The notes under the pieces are model-generated. The model searched no databases. It was given only the letters and a program-made list of their open reading frames with translations, and had not been told where the DNA came from. A program made the translations under genes and the position numbers. This document shows, in pieces, positions 8,109 to 17,621 of a stretch of 64,000 nucleotides of DNA. Source of the stretch: a virus. Every line of letters starts with the position of its first letter. The first letter of the stretch is position 1. The stretch spans positions 62,001-126,000 of the IMG/VR virus record IMGVR_UViG_3300027969_000042; one strand, 5' to 3'.

Positions 8109-8226
8109 TAAATAATCTTTTAATTTTATTTTTTCTATTTGTAGGTCTCATAGCTAACCACATTCTCCAACCAGTAGTATCATACTGATGATTATTAGTT
8201 CCTGGCCAACCCGCTGCAAATGACAT
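8095..8226 (-). CDS. Small hypothetical protein (43 aa)
   Basis: Starts at the ATG at 8226 and ends with TAG at 8095, overlapping the next gene by 14 bases in another frame. The product starts MSFAAGWPGTNNHQYDTTGW and ends in a basic tail (RPTNRKNKIKRLFNVSR). The basic tail recalls the FRKSKIRRLLG stretch in the downstream protein, and the overlap suggests translational coupling. No family recognised. The pair may be remnants of one ancestral gene split by a frameshift. Confidence 0.45.
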   Translation of the reverse strand: MSFAAGWPGTNNHQYDTTGWRMWLAMRPTNRKNKIKRLFNVSR

Positions 8227-8246
8227 AGTATTATACTATTTAATTA

Positions 8247-8564
8247 CTATTTGTTTTCTGTGTAAAGGTATTTCCTCCCGTCCACATTGTAAGAGTCTAA
8301 ATTATTCACAACTGTATCTAATTTATCAACACAGTCATCTAAATCTTTTTTAATAATCTGTAAAGCGGCAATTGAGTCATCTATTTGGTCATTACTCTTA
8401 GTGGAACTGTTTCTGTAGTTACTTAATTCAGTACCAAGTGCATCTATCTTTTTAGATCTATCTTCTATATTGGCGATGAAGTCTTTTAACTCATCCATAA
8501 TTTCTGTTATTCTTTCTGTTGATATATCTAATTGATCACTTTCAAAAAATCTTTTTATTTTCAT
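8247..8564 (-). CDS. Coiled-coil protein with tag-like N-terminus (105 aa)
   Basis: Begins MKIKRFFESDQLD, matching the recurring tag, then a long heptad-rich helical region (about residues 15-95: ITEIMDELKDFIANIEDRSKKI and SIAALQIIKKDLDDCVDKLDTVV). It shares one divergent promoter region (8565-8599, with TATATATAT) with the + strand gene at 8600. Function unknown; the coiled coil suggests oligomerisation. Confidence 0.75.
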   Translation of the reverse strand: MKIKRFFESDQLDISTERITEIMDELKDFIANIEDRSKKIDALGTELSNYRNSSTKSNDQIDDSIAALQIIKKDLDDCVDKLDTVVNNLDSYNVDGRKYLYTENK

Positions 8565-8585
8565 TTTATCGGATTATAATTTTAA

Positions 8586-8594
8586 TATATATAT
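8586..8594. promoter_or_regulatory. Palindromic TATATATAT motif shared by divergent genes
   Basis: The motif lies 5 bases before the ATG at 8600 (+) and about 21 bases before the ATG at 8564 (-). Being self-complementary it can serve both directions. It is one of many TAATATATA-like motifs close to start codons in this window. Confidence 0.45.
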
Positions 8595-8599
8595 TTAAT

Positions 8600-9283
8600 A
8601 TGAAAAGACAAAATAAACTAATTTTAGAATTTACTGAATTTAACTTACAAAGAATGAATTCAGATTCTGTTCAAGCATCTACACACGTTGATGATCCTTC
8701 ATTATCTATCAATGCTTTTGATAAGAATCAAGATATGATTAGACAAGCTATGTCACGTATCAATGACATTATGTATAATTTGAAGGGAACTAACGCATAT
8801 AAAGCTCTTAGAAGTAAATTGGCTCTAGAAGAACAGGATATTAAAAGATTAAAGGTTTTAAGAATAGTTAAATCAACTTCATTAAAATATGATATTTATA
8901 TAGCATTTACAATTGGTGAAGAAGAATATTGGGGAGTTTTAGAAGATATGATGTCAGGTTCACCTGACTTTACATCGGAAGTTTTTAAAGATGCTGATTT
9001 ATATCAACCTAAAGAATGGATTATTAAAATAAAAGGTTTAATTGTTAAAACATTAAAAACTTGGTTGAAACCAGATCCTGGAATGTATAGACTTTTAAAT
9101 GATGAAGTTCTTTGTTATTCTGTTGAAACTGGAAAACAATTAAGAATGGAAAAAGGAATTGAAATAGAATTGATTAGATCACATAATGATAAAATAGTTA
9201 TTAAACACAATTCTGATATATATAACTTAGTTGGAGATAATTATGTTTACTTCAATTGGTGGTTTGAAAAACTAGAAGAATAA
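8600..9283 (+). CDS. Conserved-looking phage protein of unknown function (227 aa)
   Basis: The start is placed at the ATG at 8600 (MKRQNKLILEFTEF), just after the TATATATAT motif; an upstream in-frame ATG would extend into the divergent gene. Residues 1-14 resemble the recurring tag. The middle is helical (DMIRQAMSRINDIMYNLKGT), the second half is beta-rich (YDIYIAFTIGEEEYWGVLEDM) and ends with an aromatic segment NYVYFNWWFEKLEE. I recognise no family. It ends at a terminator shared with the fibre gene. Confidence 0.8.
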   Translation: MKRQNKLILEFTEFNLQRMNSDSVQASTHVDDPSLSINAFDKNQDMIRQAMSRINDIMYNLKGTNAYKALRSKLALEEQDIKRLKVLRIVKSTSLKYDIYIAFTIGEEEYWGVLEDMMSGSPDFTSEVFKDADLYQPKEWIIKIKGLIVKTLKTWLKPDPGMYRLLNDEVLCYSVETGKQLRMEKGIEIELIRSHNDKIVIKHNSDIYNLVGDNYVYFNWWFEKLEE

Positions 9284-9311
9284 AAAAAAGAGACTTTGAA
9301 GTCTCTTTTTT
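9284..9311. terminator. Bidirectional terminator
   Basis: AAAAAAGAGACTT, loop TG, AAGTCTCTTTTTT. Shared by the + gene ending at 9283 and the fibre gene on -. Confidence 0.87.
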
Positions 9312-9314
9312 GTT

Positions 9315-12300
9315 TTATGGTATAAAATCAATTTTTATTTCATATGCTTGTGCACCACCACTTAACGCTCCTAAGGTTCCACTATATGTACAATTAAACA
9401 TTTTATACGGCGCAGGAATCCCTAATTTTGTCACATTATAACCTCTAGTAACCCATTGAGTATTACCTAAAGTACCTGCATTAGCGATCATGTAGCTTTT
9501 CCCGTTTATTAAACTAGTAATAGGTATATATATTACGTATATAAACTGTGAACCTCTTTGTAATTGGAAATTAACACTTACTGCAGTTGCTACCGAATCA
9601 AATCTTTGTAATGTATTAACTACTTGAGAACCGATTGTATTTATAGTTGATACTCCATTTGAGTTTGTTAGATCTACAAAATAAGGATCATATCTAATAT
9701 CCTGTAAAACATTATTTTTGAAAGTAAATACTCCATTAAACTTTCCACCATTTGCAACTCCTGTTTGTACTGATGAGCTCCAACCAACCGCAGGATTCCA
9801 TTGACAACCCCATCTTTGATCAACAGTACCACTCCAATTTTCACCTCCATTACCCCCTAATATCGTTGGAGCACCAGTTGTTGATGTTTGAACTAGATTA
9901 TATGCACTAAAATATAAACTAGTACAATTTAACATATCAACATATGCAACTCCTGATGTTCTTTTATCGAATAAGTTTACTGAAGGTCCACCTAATCTAC
10001 AATTTCTAAATATAAAGATAGGAGTAGAACCAGTTATTCTACCATATCCGCCACCGATAGTAGTACCATCCGCATTTAAAGGATCCCAAAATTGTTTAGT
10101 TAGGTCGGGTTCAACAATAAAATAACTTTTACGTGTACCACTGGATACACTAATCTTTGCATCGAAAAATCTAATCAAACCGCCCTTTGCATAATAACAG
10201 TCGTTATCATGTAGATATCCAACTGGAACTGCTGGATATCCAGTTGATCCAAATAAATTATCAGTTAATTGACCAGTACCTACACCTTTAGTAAATTCTA
10301 TTTTTGATTTTCCACCAATCATATAGATACCTTGATATCTGGTAGTTACATTACATGTAACATTAATACCAATATGTCCATCATTATTATATCCTATAAC
10401 AGAAGGTCCCCCGGGACGTTCCGGATGAGTCGACACTAAATTATTATTCTCATCTAGATTAAATAGAAATAAATTATCATTCTGTTGTCTTGATGGACCA
10501 TAAGGACCACTTGATGGTACAATCGGTTTATATAGAGAAAGTATACTTCCCTCACCACTAAGATTTATTTGATGGTAATCACCACTATAATTAGTAGTTG
10601 AAATATCACTACCACTACATCTAAATCCTCTACCACCTTTGTAGGATACACTGGCACCACCTTCATAATTATAACCCGGTTGACCGGATATACCCGGTAT
10701 TAGGCTACCTCTTATTTCAAGTTGACAATCTTTATCAATTGATATATCAACCTGTGCACCTATATACGCTTTTGGACCATTTGGATCGGATGTTGGATTA
10801 GTTACTGGATCATACGTTGGCCAAGTAGACCATTGCCATGTGAATAATTTTCCGGGTGCAAATTTAACAGTGTCATCTAAATCAATTAAATATCCAGTAG
10901 TCGTAGATATTAGATTAGTACATTCTATTTTTAAACGAAGAAATCTATAGTTGAAATCACCACCATAGAAATAAGTTGTTTTACCTTGTATTGTTATTGT
11001 TTCATATGCATATGATGGATACCATCTATTCCCACCGGTTGTACCAAACTCATTTTCATAGAAATCCATACCATTTTGAATTGCACTATTTTGTATAGTA
11101 CCAACTAATGAACCTGGTACTCCCGGTGTACCTAAGTTATATTTTATACTATTAGTAAATGGTCTTGCCTGTGTTCCATCACCTCTATAATATCCTGTTG
11201 CACTTAGAAATCTACCTGCAATTGCACCGGGTAGATTTTGTTGATCATATGCTCTTTTCCAATCATCATAAGTTGGTATATAAGTAACATTTACATATAA
11301 AGCTCTCGATGAACCAGCCTCAGGAGATTCAATTACTAAATTATCTGATGAATCAACAGATACTTTTAATGTATCTGATTTTATTCTACGAAATTCGTGA
11401 TTTGCACCAATAAGGCCTTTGTAAACTGGAGTTCCATCAGTTGAACCAACACTTCGTGCATTAAGTTCTAATCTAACACTACCACCACCGGTATTTCCAT
11501 CAGTGATGGAAAGTCCAGTTGATACTAAACTAAAAAATTCATATAATTGACTTGATGTGTTAGTTCCACTATATAACGAAATTGCACCTGAGTTACCAAG
11601 TCCTAAACTATTAGGAGAATAAACTGGCGCGACATTTAATATATCTTGCCATGAAGTTGTTAAGTTACTACCATTTGTAGTAAGTACATATCTAGGATTT
11701 GTATTTGTTGGACTAGAGTTTGCAGGACCTAGAGTATTAGTATTAATCCATTGTAGTTGTAATCTACCACCACTTCCTGGTCCACCATTAATATTTTGTG
11801 CATTTATATTATGAATATACGATCCGTTTCCTACAAATCCATTATTTGTTCTTATACGACCTTCTACGTGTAATCCGTATTTTATACTAGCAGAAGAATC
11901 AGCAAGTTGAGGAGTTCCCGCACCACCAGAATTATTAGGATTTGTACCACCAGTAACCAATCCTGTAGTAAGATTTACCACCGAAACATGGTCATAGTCA
12001 TCATATAGTAAACTCTTTGTTAAAACAGTTCCAGTATCATAGAACTTTGTTACATAATTTCGATAACCACCTGAAGGAGTAAATGTAGGACTTCCTGAAC
12101 CGAATACTGACGCACCTGTTAGATTTTCATTTGACCAAGTTGTACCAGTCCAAACATAAGGTAGATTAGCATTGAAATCCCATATTCTAAGACCTGGATA
12201 TACAAATCCCATATTAGAGCTTATATCATCTCTATACGCATAGAAAGGTGTTGGATATATACTACCAGTACCACCTGGTATTGACTGAGATCCAACAACA

Positions 12301-12362
12301 AATCTGTTATCTATTGGATTTTTAATATTTACTTGAAAGTTATCGGTTATTTTAATTGCCAT
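9315..12362 (-). CDS. Tail fibre/adhesin-like virion protein (1015 aa)
   Basis: Long Gly/Ser/Thr/Asn-rich, beta-rich protein with no enzymatic motif. The N-terminus (MAIKITDNFQVNIKNPIDNRF) is typical of attachment regions of phage fibre proteins and would bind the tail. Middle and C-terminal parts contain many short turns (GGGG, NGSY, PGSGG) and a run of regularly spaced beta strands consistent with a trimeric fibre or beta-helix that contacts the cell surface. It is transcribed first-after two smaller paralogous genes (12392-15583) in the same direction, and has its own TATATATAT motif five bases before the ATG. No intramolecular chaperone domain is recognised. Receptor specificity cannot be inferred. 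Confidence 0.75.
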   Translation of the reverse strand: MAIKITDNFQVNIKNPIDNRFVVGSQSIPGGTGSIYPTPFYAYRDDISSNMGFVYPGLRIWDFNANLPYVWTGTTWSNENLTGASVFGSGSPTFTPSGGYRNYVTKFYDTGTVLTKSLLYDDYDHVSVVNLTTGLVTGGTNPNNSGGAGTPQLADSSASIKYGLHVEGRIRTNNGFVGNGSYIHNINAQNINGGPGSGGRLQLQWINTNTLGPANSSPTNTNPRYVLTTNGSNLTTSWQDILNVAPVYSPNSLGLGNSGAISLYSGTNTSSQLYEFFSLVSTGLSITDGNTGGGSVRLELNARSVGSTDGTPVYKGLIGANHEFRRIKSDTLKVSVDSSDNLVIESPEAGSSRALYVNVTYIPTYDDWKRAYDQQNLPGAIAGRFLSATGYYRGDGTQARPFTNSIKYNLGTPGVPGSLVGTIQNSAIQNGMDFYENEFGTTGGNRWYPSYAYETITIQGKTTYFYGGDFNYRFLRLKIECTNLISTTTGYLIDLDDTVKFAPGKLFTWQWSTWPTYDPVTNPTSDPNGPKAYIGAQVDISIDKDCQLEIRGSLIPGISGQPGYNYEGGASVSYKGGRGFRCSGSDISTTNYSGDYHQINLSGEGSILSLYKPIVPSSGPYGPSRQQNDNLFLFNLDENNNLVSTHPERPGGPSVIGYNNDGHIGINVTCNVTTRYQGIYMIGGKSKIEFTKGVGTGQLTDNLFGSTGYPAVPVGYLHDNDCYYAKGGLIRFFDAKISVSSGTRKSYFIVEPDLTKQFWDPLNADGTTIGGGYGRITGSTPIFIFRNCRLGGPSVNLFDKRTSGVAYVDMLNCTSLYFSAYNLVQTSTTGAPTILGGNGGENWSGTVDQRWGCQWNPAVGWSSSVQTGVANGGKFNGVFTFKNNVLQDIRYDPYFVDLTNSNGVSTINTIGSQVVNTLQRFDSVATAVSVNFQLQRGSQFIYVIYIPITSLINGKSYMIANAGTLGNTQWVTRGYNVTKLGIPAPYKMFNCTYSGTLGALSGGAQAYEIKIDFIP

Positions 12363-12366
12363 ACTC

Positions 12367-12375
12367 TATATATAT
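12367..12375 (-). promoter_or_regulatory. TATATATAT motif before fibre gene
   Basis: Lies five bases upstream of the ATG at 12362 on the - strand; candidate phage promoter or start-associated element of the recurring class. Confidence 0.4.
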
Positions 12376-12391
12376 TTTTTTTAATTCTCAT

Positions 12392-13918
12392 TTAAGGTAA
12401 ATGTATAAATTTATAATTTACTGCGGTTGGTATTGATGTCGGCATAGTCCACTTATAAACTTTATAAGTTTTTGATGTCCAAGCACCATTTGGATCCCAT
12501 CTGGTTTGTATTGTTGGAGTACCAAAGAATGTAGTAACATCATTTCCAACATCATCTATAACTTGTGCCAAATTTGGATAGTCACTATCAAACATAAAAT
12601 AAAAGTCACCTCCCCCACTAACACTTACTATCTTTTCTCCTAAGTATTCAATTTTCTTTGATAGATTGTTAAGTAATAGTGTTGATGTTATTGTACTTGA
12701 TACTATACCATAGAAATATGGATAAATTCCCTTAATAAAAGTACTAGCAGTTTCAGTTCTAGTACCATCACTAACAACCACTGAGAAAATAACTTCTGTT
12801 GAAGTTAAACTATTTGGTATTATACCTAAGGCAGTACCAGTTATTGTAGTATGAACTGGTGTAGTTATTGGTAATAAACTTCCAGGAATCATCTGTATTA
12901 GATTAATTGGTAATGTCGGATTTGTTCTTTTACGTATAGTATATGTTAAAATTGGATCTACTGGAACACCAACTTCTGAATAGTTTGAATCAATTGTAAT
13001 TGAACATAGTGGTCCTAAATAAGGATAAAGAATTCTTCTCAAAACATCTACAATTGGAACATTACTAAATGTAGTTCCCATTGGAATTCCTCCTAATGAT
13101 ATTGGCATATATCTTGAATCATCTAACTCTAAAGAATACCCATTCACATTTACTGGTGTTCCGAAAATTGATAAGCTTTGACTAGATGTTCCTATTGTAT
13201 TCATTGATGGTAATGTAAGTTGTTCCCAACTTAAATAACCACTTGAAGTTGTTCCTCTCCAAAATAATGTTGTACTATCACTTGCAGAAGTATTACTATA
13301 TGAAATACTAGGCCAAGGTAAAGCATTTATAGAAAATGTACCTGCAGCATAATCATATCCATTTGTGACATTTACTTGACCTACTTTTGTAACAAAATCT
13401 ATTGATAAAGATTCTGTTGCCCCAGATACTATCTCACTTTGTATAAATGGTGCAATTGAATATAATCCATTATTTTTACCAGATAATATAGAAACTCTTG
13501 TTATTGTATTATCTAGTGTATCTAACTTAGTATTATAAAGAAATATATCAACATTATTTGATAGTAATGTAGAGTTCATAATATCATGATATCCATTATA
13601 TGAAAATGTTCCAGAGTATGCTCTTTTACCAATAAATATTTTTCTTTTAATATCTCTATCTGTTGGATCAACTGCATCTAATCCTAAGTAACTTCTATTA
13701 TTATTATTAGTTGTTACATAAATTGATTGTGTTGATGTTTGTTTAAATGGAATACTTGAATGGATTGATAAAACTGCATCACGTAAATCTTTAGGATCAA
13801 TAAGCTTAGTATCATTATCTTTTAACAATAATAATATTTTATCAAAGTTATTTCTAATATGAAGTGGACTACTATTAGCCTCGGTTATTAGTCCTATATT
13901 TAAACTGAATGTTCCCAT
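12392..13918 (-). CDS. Virion structural protein, paralogue of the next gene (508 aa)
   Basis: Begins MGTFSLNIGLITEANSSPLH and shares a layout with the protein at 13925-15583: LIDPKDLRDAVLSIHSSIPFK, then LGLDAVDPTDRDIKRKIFIGKR, a FLYNTKLDTLDNT strand and GKNNGLYSIAPFI, then Ig-like beta strands in the C-terminal half. The [PR]xD[LV]RDA...SPFK block recurs in structural proteins of large Bacteroidetes phages. It probably forms part of a fibre or baseplate appendage. It lies six bases from its paralogue, in one - strand unit that feeds the 1015-residue fibre gene. Confidence 0.75.
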   Translation of the reverse strand: MGTFSLNIGLITEANSSPLHIRNNFDKILLLLKDNDTKLIDPKDLRDAVLSIHSSIPFKQTSTQSIYVTTNNNNRSYLGLDAVDPTDRDIKRKIFIGKRAYSGTFSYNGYHDIMNSTLLSNNVDIFLYNTKLDTLDNTITRVSILSGKNNGLYSIAPFIQSEIVSGATESLSIDFVTKVGQVNVTNGYDYAAGTFSINALPWPSISYSNTSASDSTTLFWRGTTSSGYLSWEQLTLPSMNTIGTSSQSLSIFGTPVNVNGYSLELDDSRYMPISLGGIPMGTTFSNVPIVDVLRRILYPYLGPLCSITIDSNYSEVGVPVDPILTYTIRKRTNPTLPINLIQMIPGSLLPITTPVHTTITGTALGIIPNSLTSTEVIFSVVVSDGTRTETASTFIKGIYPYFYGIVSSTITSTLLLNNLSKKIEYLGEKIVSVSGGGDFYFMFDSDYPNLAQVIDDVGNDVTTFFGTPTIQTRWDPNGAWTSKTYKVYKWTMPTSIPTAVNYKFIHLP

Positions 13919-13924
13919 TTCTTA

Positions 13925-15583
13925 TTAAAATATAAATTTAAAATTACCGTTTCCATTTACAAAACTAATAGGTGTTGTTGAATAAAGTCCTGGATAAGCA
14001 CATAGCCACTTACTTCTCCAAACTCTAAATGATCTAGGATAACCAGTTGTTGGGTGTGTTGAATCAATTGCAGCAGTTGCTAGATAACTTGTAAAAGAAG
14101 AATAAATAGGTTCAGTTCTTTCATGTATAATAAATCCATTCGGATCTTGAATTTGTTGTAAACCATAATATTGTAAAGGAAGAGAACCATTTTCCCAAAC
14201 AGAGTCTTTTACGTGAATAAAATATATATATCCAGAACCATTATAAGGTATAGAAAAAGACCCACCCGACCCTGGATAAGGCAAGATCAATTTATTAAAA
14301 GTTGATACTATACTATTAAAATTAGTACTATTTATAACTGATGATGTAAATCCATAATAGATAGGATAAACATATTGTATTGTAGCAGTTTTACTATATG
14401 AGAAAGAAGTAGTTAAACTAGAGTCAGATACATTTAAAGTCCAAGTCTTTATAGACCCTACTGATGTCGCAGGAACTGAACTATATGTTACTGCATTTAT
14501 TGTATGTGTTACAAATGAACCTGGTATTCCAGAGAAAGATAAACCCGTATAACTTGTATTAGGTATAATCTGATAATTAAATATCTTTTCATTCGTATTT
14601 CTTTGATATGTTGTAATTTTACTATTTATAACAACTGATGCAGTTGTTCCAACTTCGGCATATGTTGTACCAGTAACTGTATTTATTACACTTAACTCTA
14701 AAACAGGTGGTACATAAGGGTATAAAAGTTCTTTTAAAACCTCTGTTACTGGCCAGTTTTGATAAGTAGTTCCATTAAAAAAAGATGATGCTGGAAATGT
14801 TGATGCACTTGCAACACCACCAATTGTGATTGGTACATAATCGTCATCTATAAACTCAATTGGATATCCATTTACACTTACTGTACTACCATAGATATTT
14901 GTTGGATATCCTGGTGTTCCAATTGAATTAAGTGTTATGGTTGGATCTTCCCATTTAAGATATCCTGATGGATAAGTTCCACGGTATCTCAAAATTCTAC
15001 CATCAGATGCAGATCCAAATGTTTCTGCGACAGTTGGGAAAAGTACCTGATTTATAGCAACTCTTCCAGTTGTAGAAAGTATGTTTATTGCACCAGAAAG
15101 TGCAGGATTTATTATGTTTAAATCAATTGCAGTCTCACTAGCATCTACTTTAGATTCTATATAAGGTGCATATTGATATAAACCAGAATTAGTACCTGCT
15201 AAAATTCCTATTTTAGTTGAACTTTGTGTTACTGAATCTGGTTTAGTATTAAATAAGAATATATCCGTATCACTACCTAACAGGAATGAGTTCATTACAT
15301 CTAAATTACCATAACTTCTTTTACCTAAAAGTATTTTTTCTTTAATATCTCTATTACTAGGATTATTAGAATCAATACCAATATATTCAAAATTTGCTAA
15401 TGAATTAGGTGTTGTGATTTTAAATGGTGAATTTGCCCAAGTAGATAAAAAAGCATCTCTAACGTCTCTTGGAGATATTAACTTTTGTGTATTATCTTGA
15501 ATATCATTTAAAACACTGAAAATATTAGGCTTTCTAGTTGTTTCAGTTAATTGTCCGGAGTTTATGCTAAAAGTAGCTGGCAT
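13925..15583 (-). CDS. Virion structural protein, paralogue of the preceding one (552 aa)
   Basis: Begins MPATFSINSGQLTETTRKPN. Conserved blocks shared with its neighbour: LISPRDVRDAFLSTWANSPFK, IGIDSNNPSNRDIKEKILLGKR, DVMNSFLLGSDTDIFLFNTKPD and GTNSGLYQYAPYI. The C-terminal half is divergent, with Ig/FN3-like strands and a different terminal segment, as expected for variable appendage tips. It heads the three-gene structural unit; a TATATATA motif lies about 24 bases upstream. Duplication within the phage lineage is the simplest origin. Confidence 0.75.
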   Translation of the reverse strand: MPATFSINSGQLTETTRKPNIFSVLNDIQDNTQKLISPRDVRDAFLSTWANSPFKITTPNSLANFEYIGIDSNNPSNRDIKEKILLGKRSYGNLDVMNSFLLGSDTDIFLFNTKPDSVTQSSTKIGILAGTNSGLYQYAPYIESKVDASETAIDLNIINPALSGAINILSTTGRVAINQVLFPTVAETFGSASDGRILRYRGTYPSGYLKWEDPTITLNSIGTPGYPTNIYGSTVSVNGYPIEFIDDDYVPITIGGVASASTFPASSFFNGTTYQNWPVTEVLKELLYPYVPPVLELSVINTVTGTTYAEVGTTASVVINSKITTYQRNTNEKIFNYQIIPNTSYTGLSFSGIPGSFVTHTINAVTYSSVPATSVGSIKTWTLNVSDSSLTTSFSYSKTATIQYVYPIYYGFTSSVINSTNFNSIVSTFNKLILPYPGSGGSFSIPYNGSGYIYFIHVKDSVWENGSLPLQYYGLQQIQDPNGFIIHERTEPIYSSFTSYLATAAIDSTHPTTGYPRSFRVWRSKWLCAYPGLYSTTPISFVNGNGNFKFIF

Positions 15584-15635
15584 CTAATTAAATTCTTTTT
15601 ATGTATATATAAAAAAATTAGAACTACTTTATAAA

Positions 15636-15661
15636 AAAAGTCCAACTTTCGTTGGACTTTT
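15636..15661 (-). terminator. Terminator
   Basis: AAAAGTCCAAC, loop TTTC, GTTGGACTTTT, with a T-run on the - strand side. Ends the gene at 15665-16066. Confidence 0.83.
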
Positions 15662-15664
15662 GTT

Positions 15665-16066
15665 TTAATTAAATAAGAACTCTAATTTAATTAAATCTTT
15701 AACTTTTGCAGTTGTTAAACCTAAATCTTCAAAATCAATTTTTTGAAATGGAATCTCAGTTTCAATTTCCATTAGTTGAGTCATTTCTTTTGTAAACTCA
15801 TCAACATTTGTAATGTTTACTGTTCCTTCGATTGGATTACCATCTTGTCCTGTTGGAACTACCGGATTACCATCTTCTCCTTTTTCAACCCATTTGTCTA
15901 AGATTTTTTTCTCCATTTTTAACTTATCTTCAACGATTGAAGATAACTCTTTAATAATTCTTGTCAATCTAAATGCGATTGTAGCATTTATATCCAACTC
16001 AATTAAAGTGTTTAATGCACCAATTGTGTCATTAGTAAGTTGTTGATTTTTAATTATCATACTCAT
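15665..16066 (-). CDS. Small helical phage protein of unknown function (133 aa)
   Basis: Begins MSMIIKNQQLTNDTIGALNTLIELDINATIAFRLTRIIKEL, then a helix with KMEKKILDKW, a glycine/proline turn (GEDGNPVVPTGQDGNPIEG) and a second helix. The shape (two helices joined by a turn, acting on Asn/Lys-rich ends) resembles small phage tail-assembly or DUF1617-like proteins, but I cannot assign a family. It sits downstream of the methyltransferase gene in the same direction, between the enzyme and the fibre genes. Confidence 0.72.
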   Translation of the reverse strand: MSMIIKNQQLTNDTIGALNTLIELDINATIAFRLTRIIKELSSIVEDKLKMEKKILDKWVEKGEDGNPVVPTGQDGNPIEGTVNITNVDEFTKEMTQLMEIETEIPFQKIDFEDLGLTTAKVKDLIKLEFLFN

Positions 16067-16092
16067 TTTTAAACTTTTTATTTTTTATATAA

Positions 16093-16806
16093 CTATATAT
16101 CTGTTTTGTTTACTTCCTGCAAACGTTTTTTAATAATTTCAAAATATTTTTCTTCCTTCTCAATTAAAATATATTTTCTATCTAATAATAATGCGGCGTG
16201 TCCAGTTGTACCAGTTCCTGCAAATGAATCTAATACAATATCACCTGGATTAGAATGTTTTCTTATTAAATCTTTCATTAGTTCCAATGGTTTCTGTGTC
16301 GGATGTTCATAACGTTCTTTTCCATGACAAATAGGATATCTATAAGTACCATTATCATATTCAGAATTGAACGTTGGTTTTTTATCTTTTATAAATGTAA
16401 AAAAGTATTCAGTCGCATTTGATAGATAGTTTAATTTTGAATTTATTGGCACTGGATTATTTTTAACCCAACAACCTACTCTTGGTTGTTTAAATTTAAC
16501 CAATTCTGCATTTTCTTTTAACTCATTTGCTTTCCAAATGTCATAGAAAATAATTAAAGTTCCACCTTTCTTTAAAATACGATAGTATTGTTTAAAAAGT
16601 TCTTCCCAATTTAACTCTGTTTTATCCCATTCACCAAAGTCAATTGAAATATTGTATTTGGAAACTAGTTCTTTTGGTGTATTTTCGGTAATACCTTTAA
16701 ACCCAGAATCACGAGAGATAATATAAGGTGGATCTATTAAAACCAAATCAATAGAATTACTTTCTATTTTTAATAATTCTTCATAACCATCACCATTTAT
16801 AATCAT
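16093..16806 (-). CDS. DNA methyltransferase, beta-class N6-adenine/N4-cytosine type
   Basis: 237 residues. The catalytic motif IV DPPY (25-28, in LVLIDPPYII) comes first and the SAM-binding motif I DSFAGTGTTG (193-202) last, the circular order of beta-class enzymes; HPTQKP (168-173) precedes it as in many restriction-associated methylases. There is no long target-recognition insert, so it may resemble small orphan methylases. It would modify phage DNA, probably to evade host restriction; the recognition site cannot be read from sequence. No cognate nuclease gene is adjacent. It diverges from the gene at 16857 across a 50-base region with TATATA motifs. Confidence 0.9.
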   Translation of the reverse strand: MIINGDGYEELLKIESNSIDLVLIDPPYIISRDSGFKGITENTPKELVSKYNISIDFGEWDKTELNWEELFKQYYRILKKGGTLIIFYDIWKANELKENAELVKFKQPRVGCWVKNNPVPINSKLNYLSNATEYFFTFIKDKKPTFNSEYDNGTYRYPICHGKERYEHPTQKPLELMKDLIRKHSNPGDIVLDSFAGTGTTGHAALLLDRKYILIEKEEKYFEIIKKRLQEVNKTDI

Positions 16807-16843
16807 AAAAGTATATATTACTACGTCATGAGCCCCTGAAAAA

Positions 16844-16852
16844 TAATATATA
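16844..16852 (+). promoter_or_regulatory. TAATATATA motif before the 16857 gene
   Basis: Located four bases before the ATG at 16857. A GTATATATTA copy on the other side (16811-16820) precedes the divergent methyltransferase gene. Confidence 0.4.
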
Positions 16853-16856
16853 AACT

Positions 16857-17621
16857 ATGATAAATGAATTTTTTAGAAAACTATTTATAAGAAAAAGAAA
16901 GATAGATATTAAACTACTTCCATCACAGGGTTTATTTTATAAGAATGATCTTAAAATAACTGTTACCCCGGCAAGTAAAAATGATATTATTGACTATGAA
17001 AAAAACTATGTTAAAGATGATGTAGGTGTTGTAATATATTATATTAAAAAAATAGTTCAAAAAAATATTATAATCTCTAGTGGATATAAGTATGAAGATA
17101 TTAAAAGCATTGACGTTATATTCATATTTTTAGAAATTGTTAGTTTAACAAAAGGAAGACCAATCAATTTAATTTACTTTGATAAGAATAAAGATAAAGA
17201 AGAAAAAATAGAATTTGGATCTAAAAACTTTAACTATTTTCAATTAGGTGATCTAATAAAGTATTATGATTATGAAGAAAGATGTTTTGTAGTAAATGGT
17301 TATAAATATACACTACCATCAATTGGTGTTGAGAATTGTTTGACAAATTTTCTAATTATAAAATCTGCAGAAGAAAATTCAAGTGTTTATAATTCATACT
17401 TTTATGACTTTACACACTTTGTCGGCCATAAAAATCATCTAAAATACAAAGAGATTGAAAATTTATTACAAATATTTAATTTTGACATGGAATCAGAAGA
17501 AATAATAAAGGTGAAAAAAATAATAAATGCCTTTGCACCAATTCAAAGATACTCACTAATCAAAGATGGTAAAGTAGTTGAAATGACTTCTAAGATAAAT
17601 CTTGAAAAAATTTGGAGATAA
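16857..17621 (+). CDS. Possible baseplate-hub assembly protein (T4 gp26/gp51-like)
   Basis: 254 residues. After a short basic N-terminus (FFRKLFIRKRK) comes IKLLPSQGLFYKNDLKITVTPASKNDIIDYEK, the pattern at the start of T4-type gp26/gp51 baseplate chaperones (L-P-S-x-G-x-x-Y ... I.P.S..DI). The rest is alpha/beta with SIDVIFIFLEIVSLTKGRPINL and a C-terminal helical part. Those proteins help build the central hub of the baseplate and are not always in the virion. The assignment is by pattern only and moderate. It ends at a palindromic terminator shared with the Ro60-like gene. Confidence 0.7.
   Translation: MINEFFRKLFIRKRKIDIKLLPSQGLFYKNDLKITVTPASKNDIIDYEKNYVKDDVGVVIYYIKKIVQKNIIISSGYKYEDIKSIDVIFIFLEIVSLTKGRPINLIYFDKNKDKEEKIEFGSKNFNYFQLGDLIKYYDYEERCFVVNGYKYTLPSIGVENCLTNFLIIKSAEENSSVYNSYFYDFTHFVGHKNHLKYKEIENLLQIFNFDMESEEIIKVKKIINAFAPIQRYSLIKDGKVVEMTSKINLEKIWR

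Noticed and set aside
9315-15583. Insertion sequence or other mobile element flanking the fibre genes
   Set aside because: No transposase, integrase or flanking inverted repeats seen anywhere in the window; the variability fits ordinary fibre evolution.
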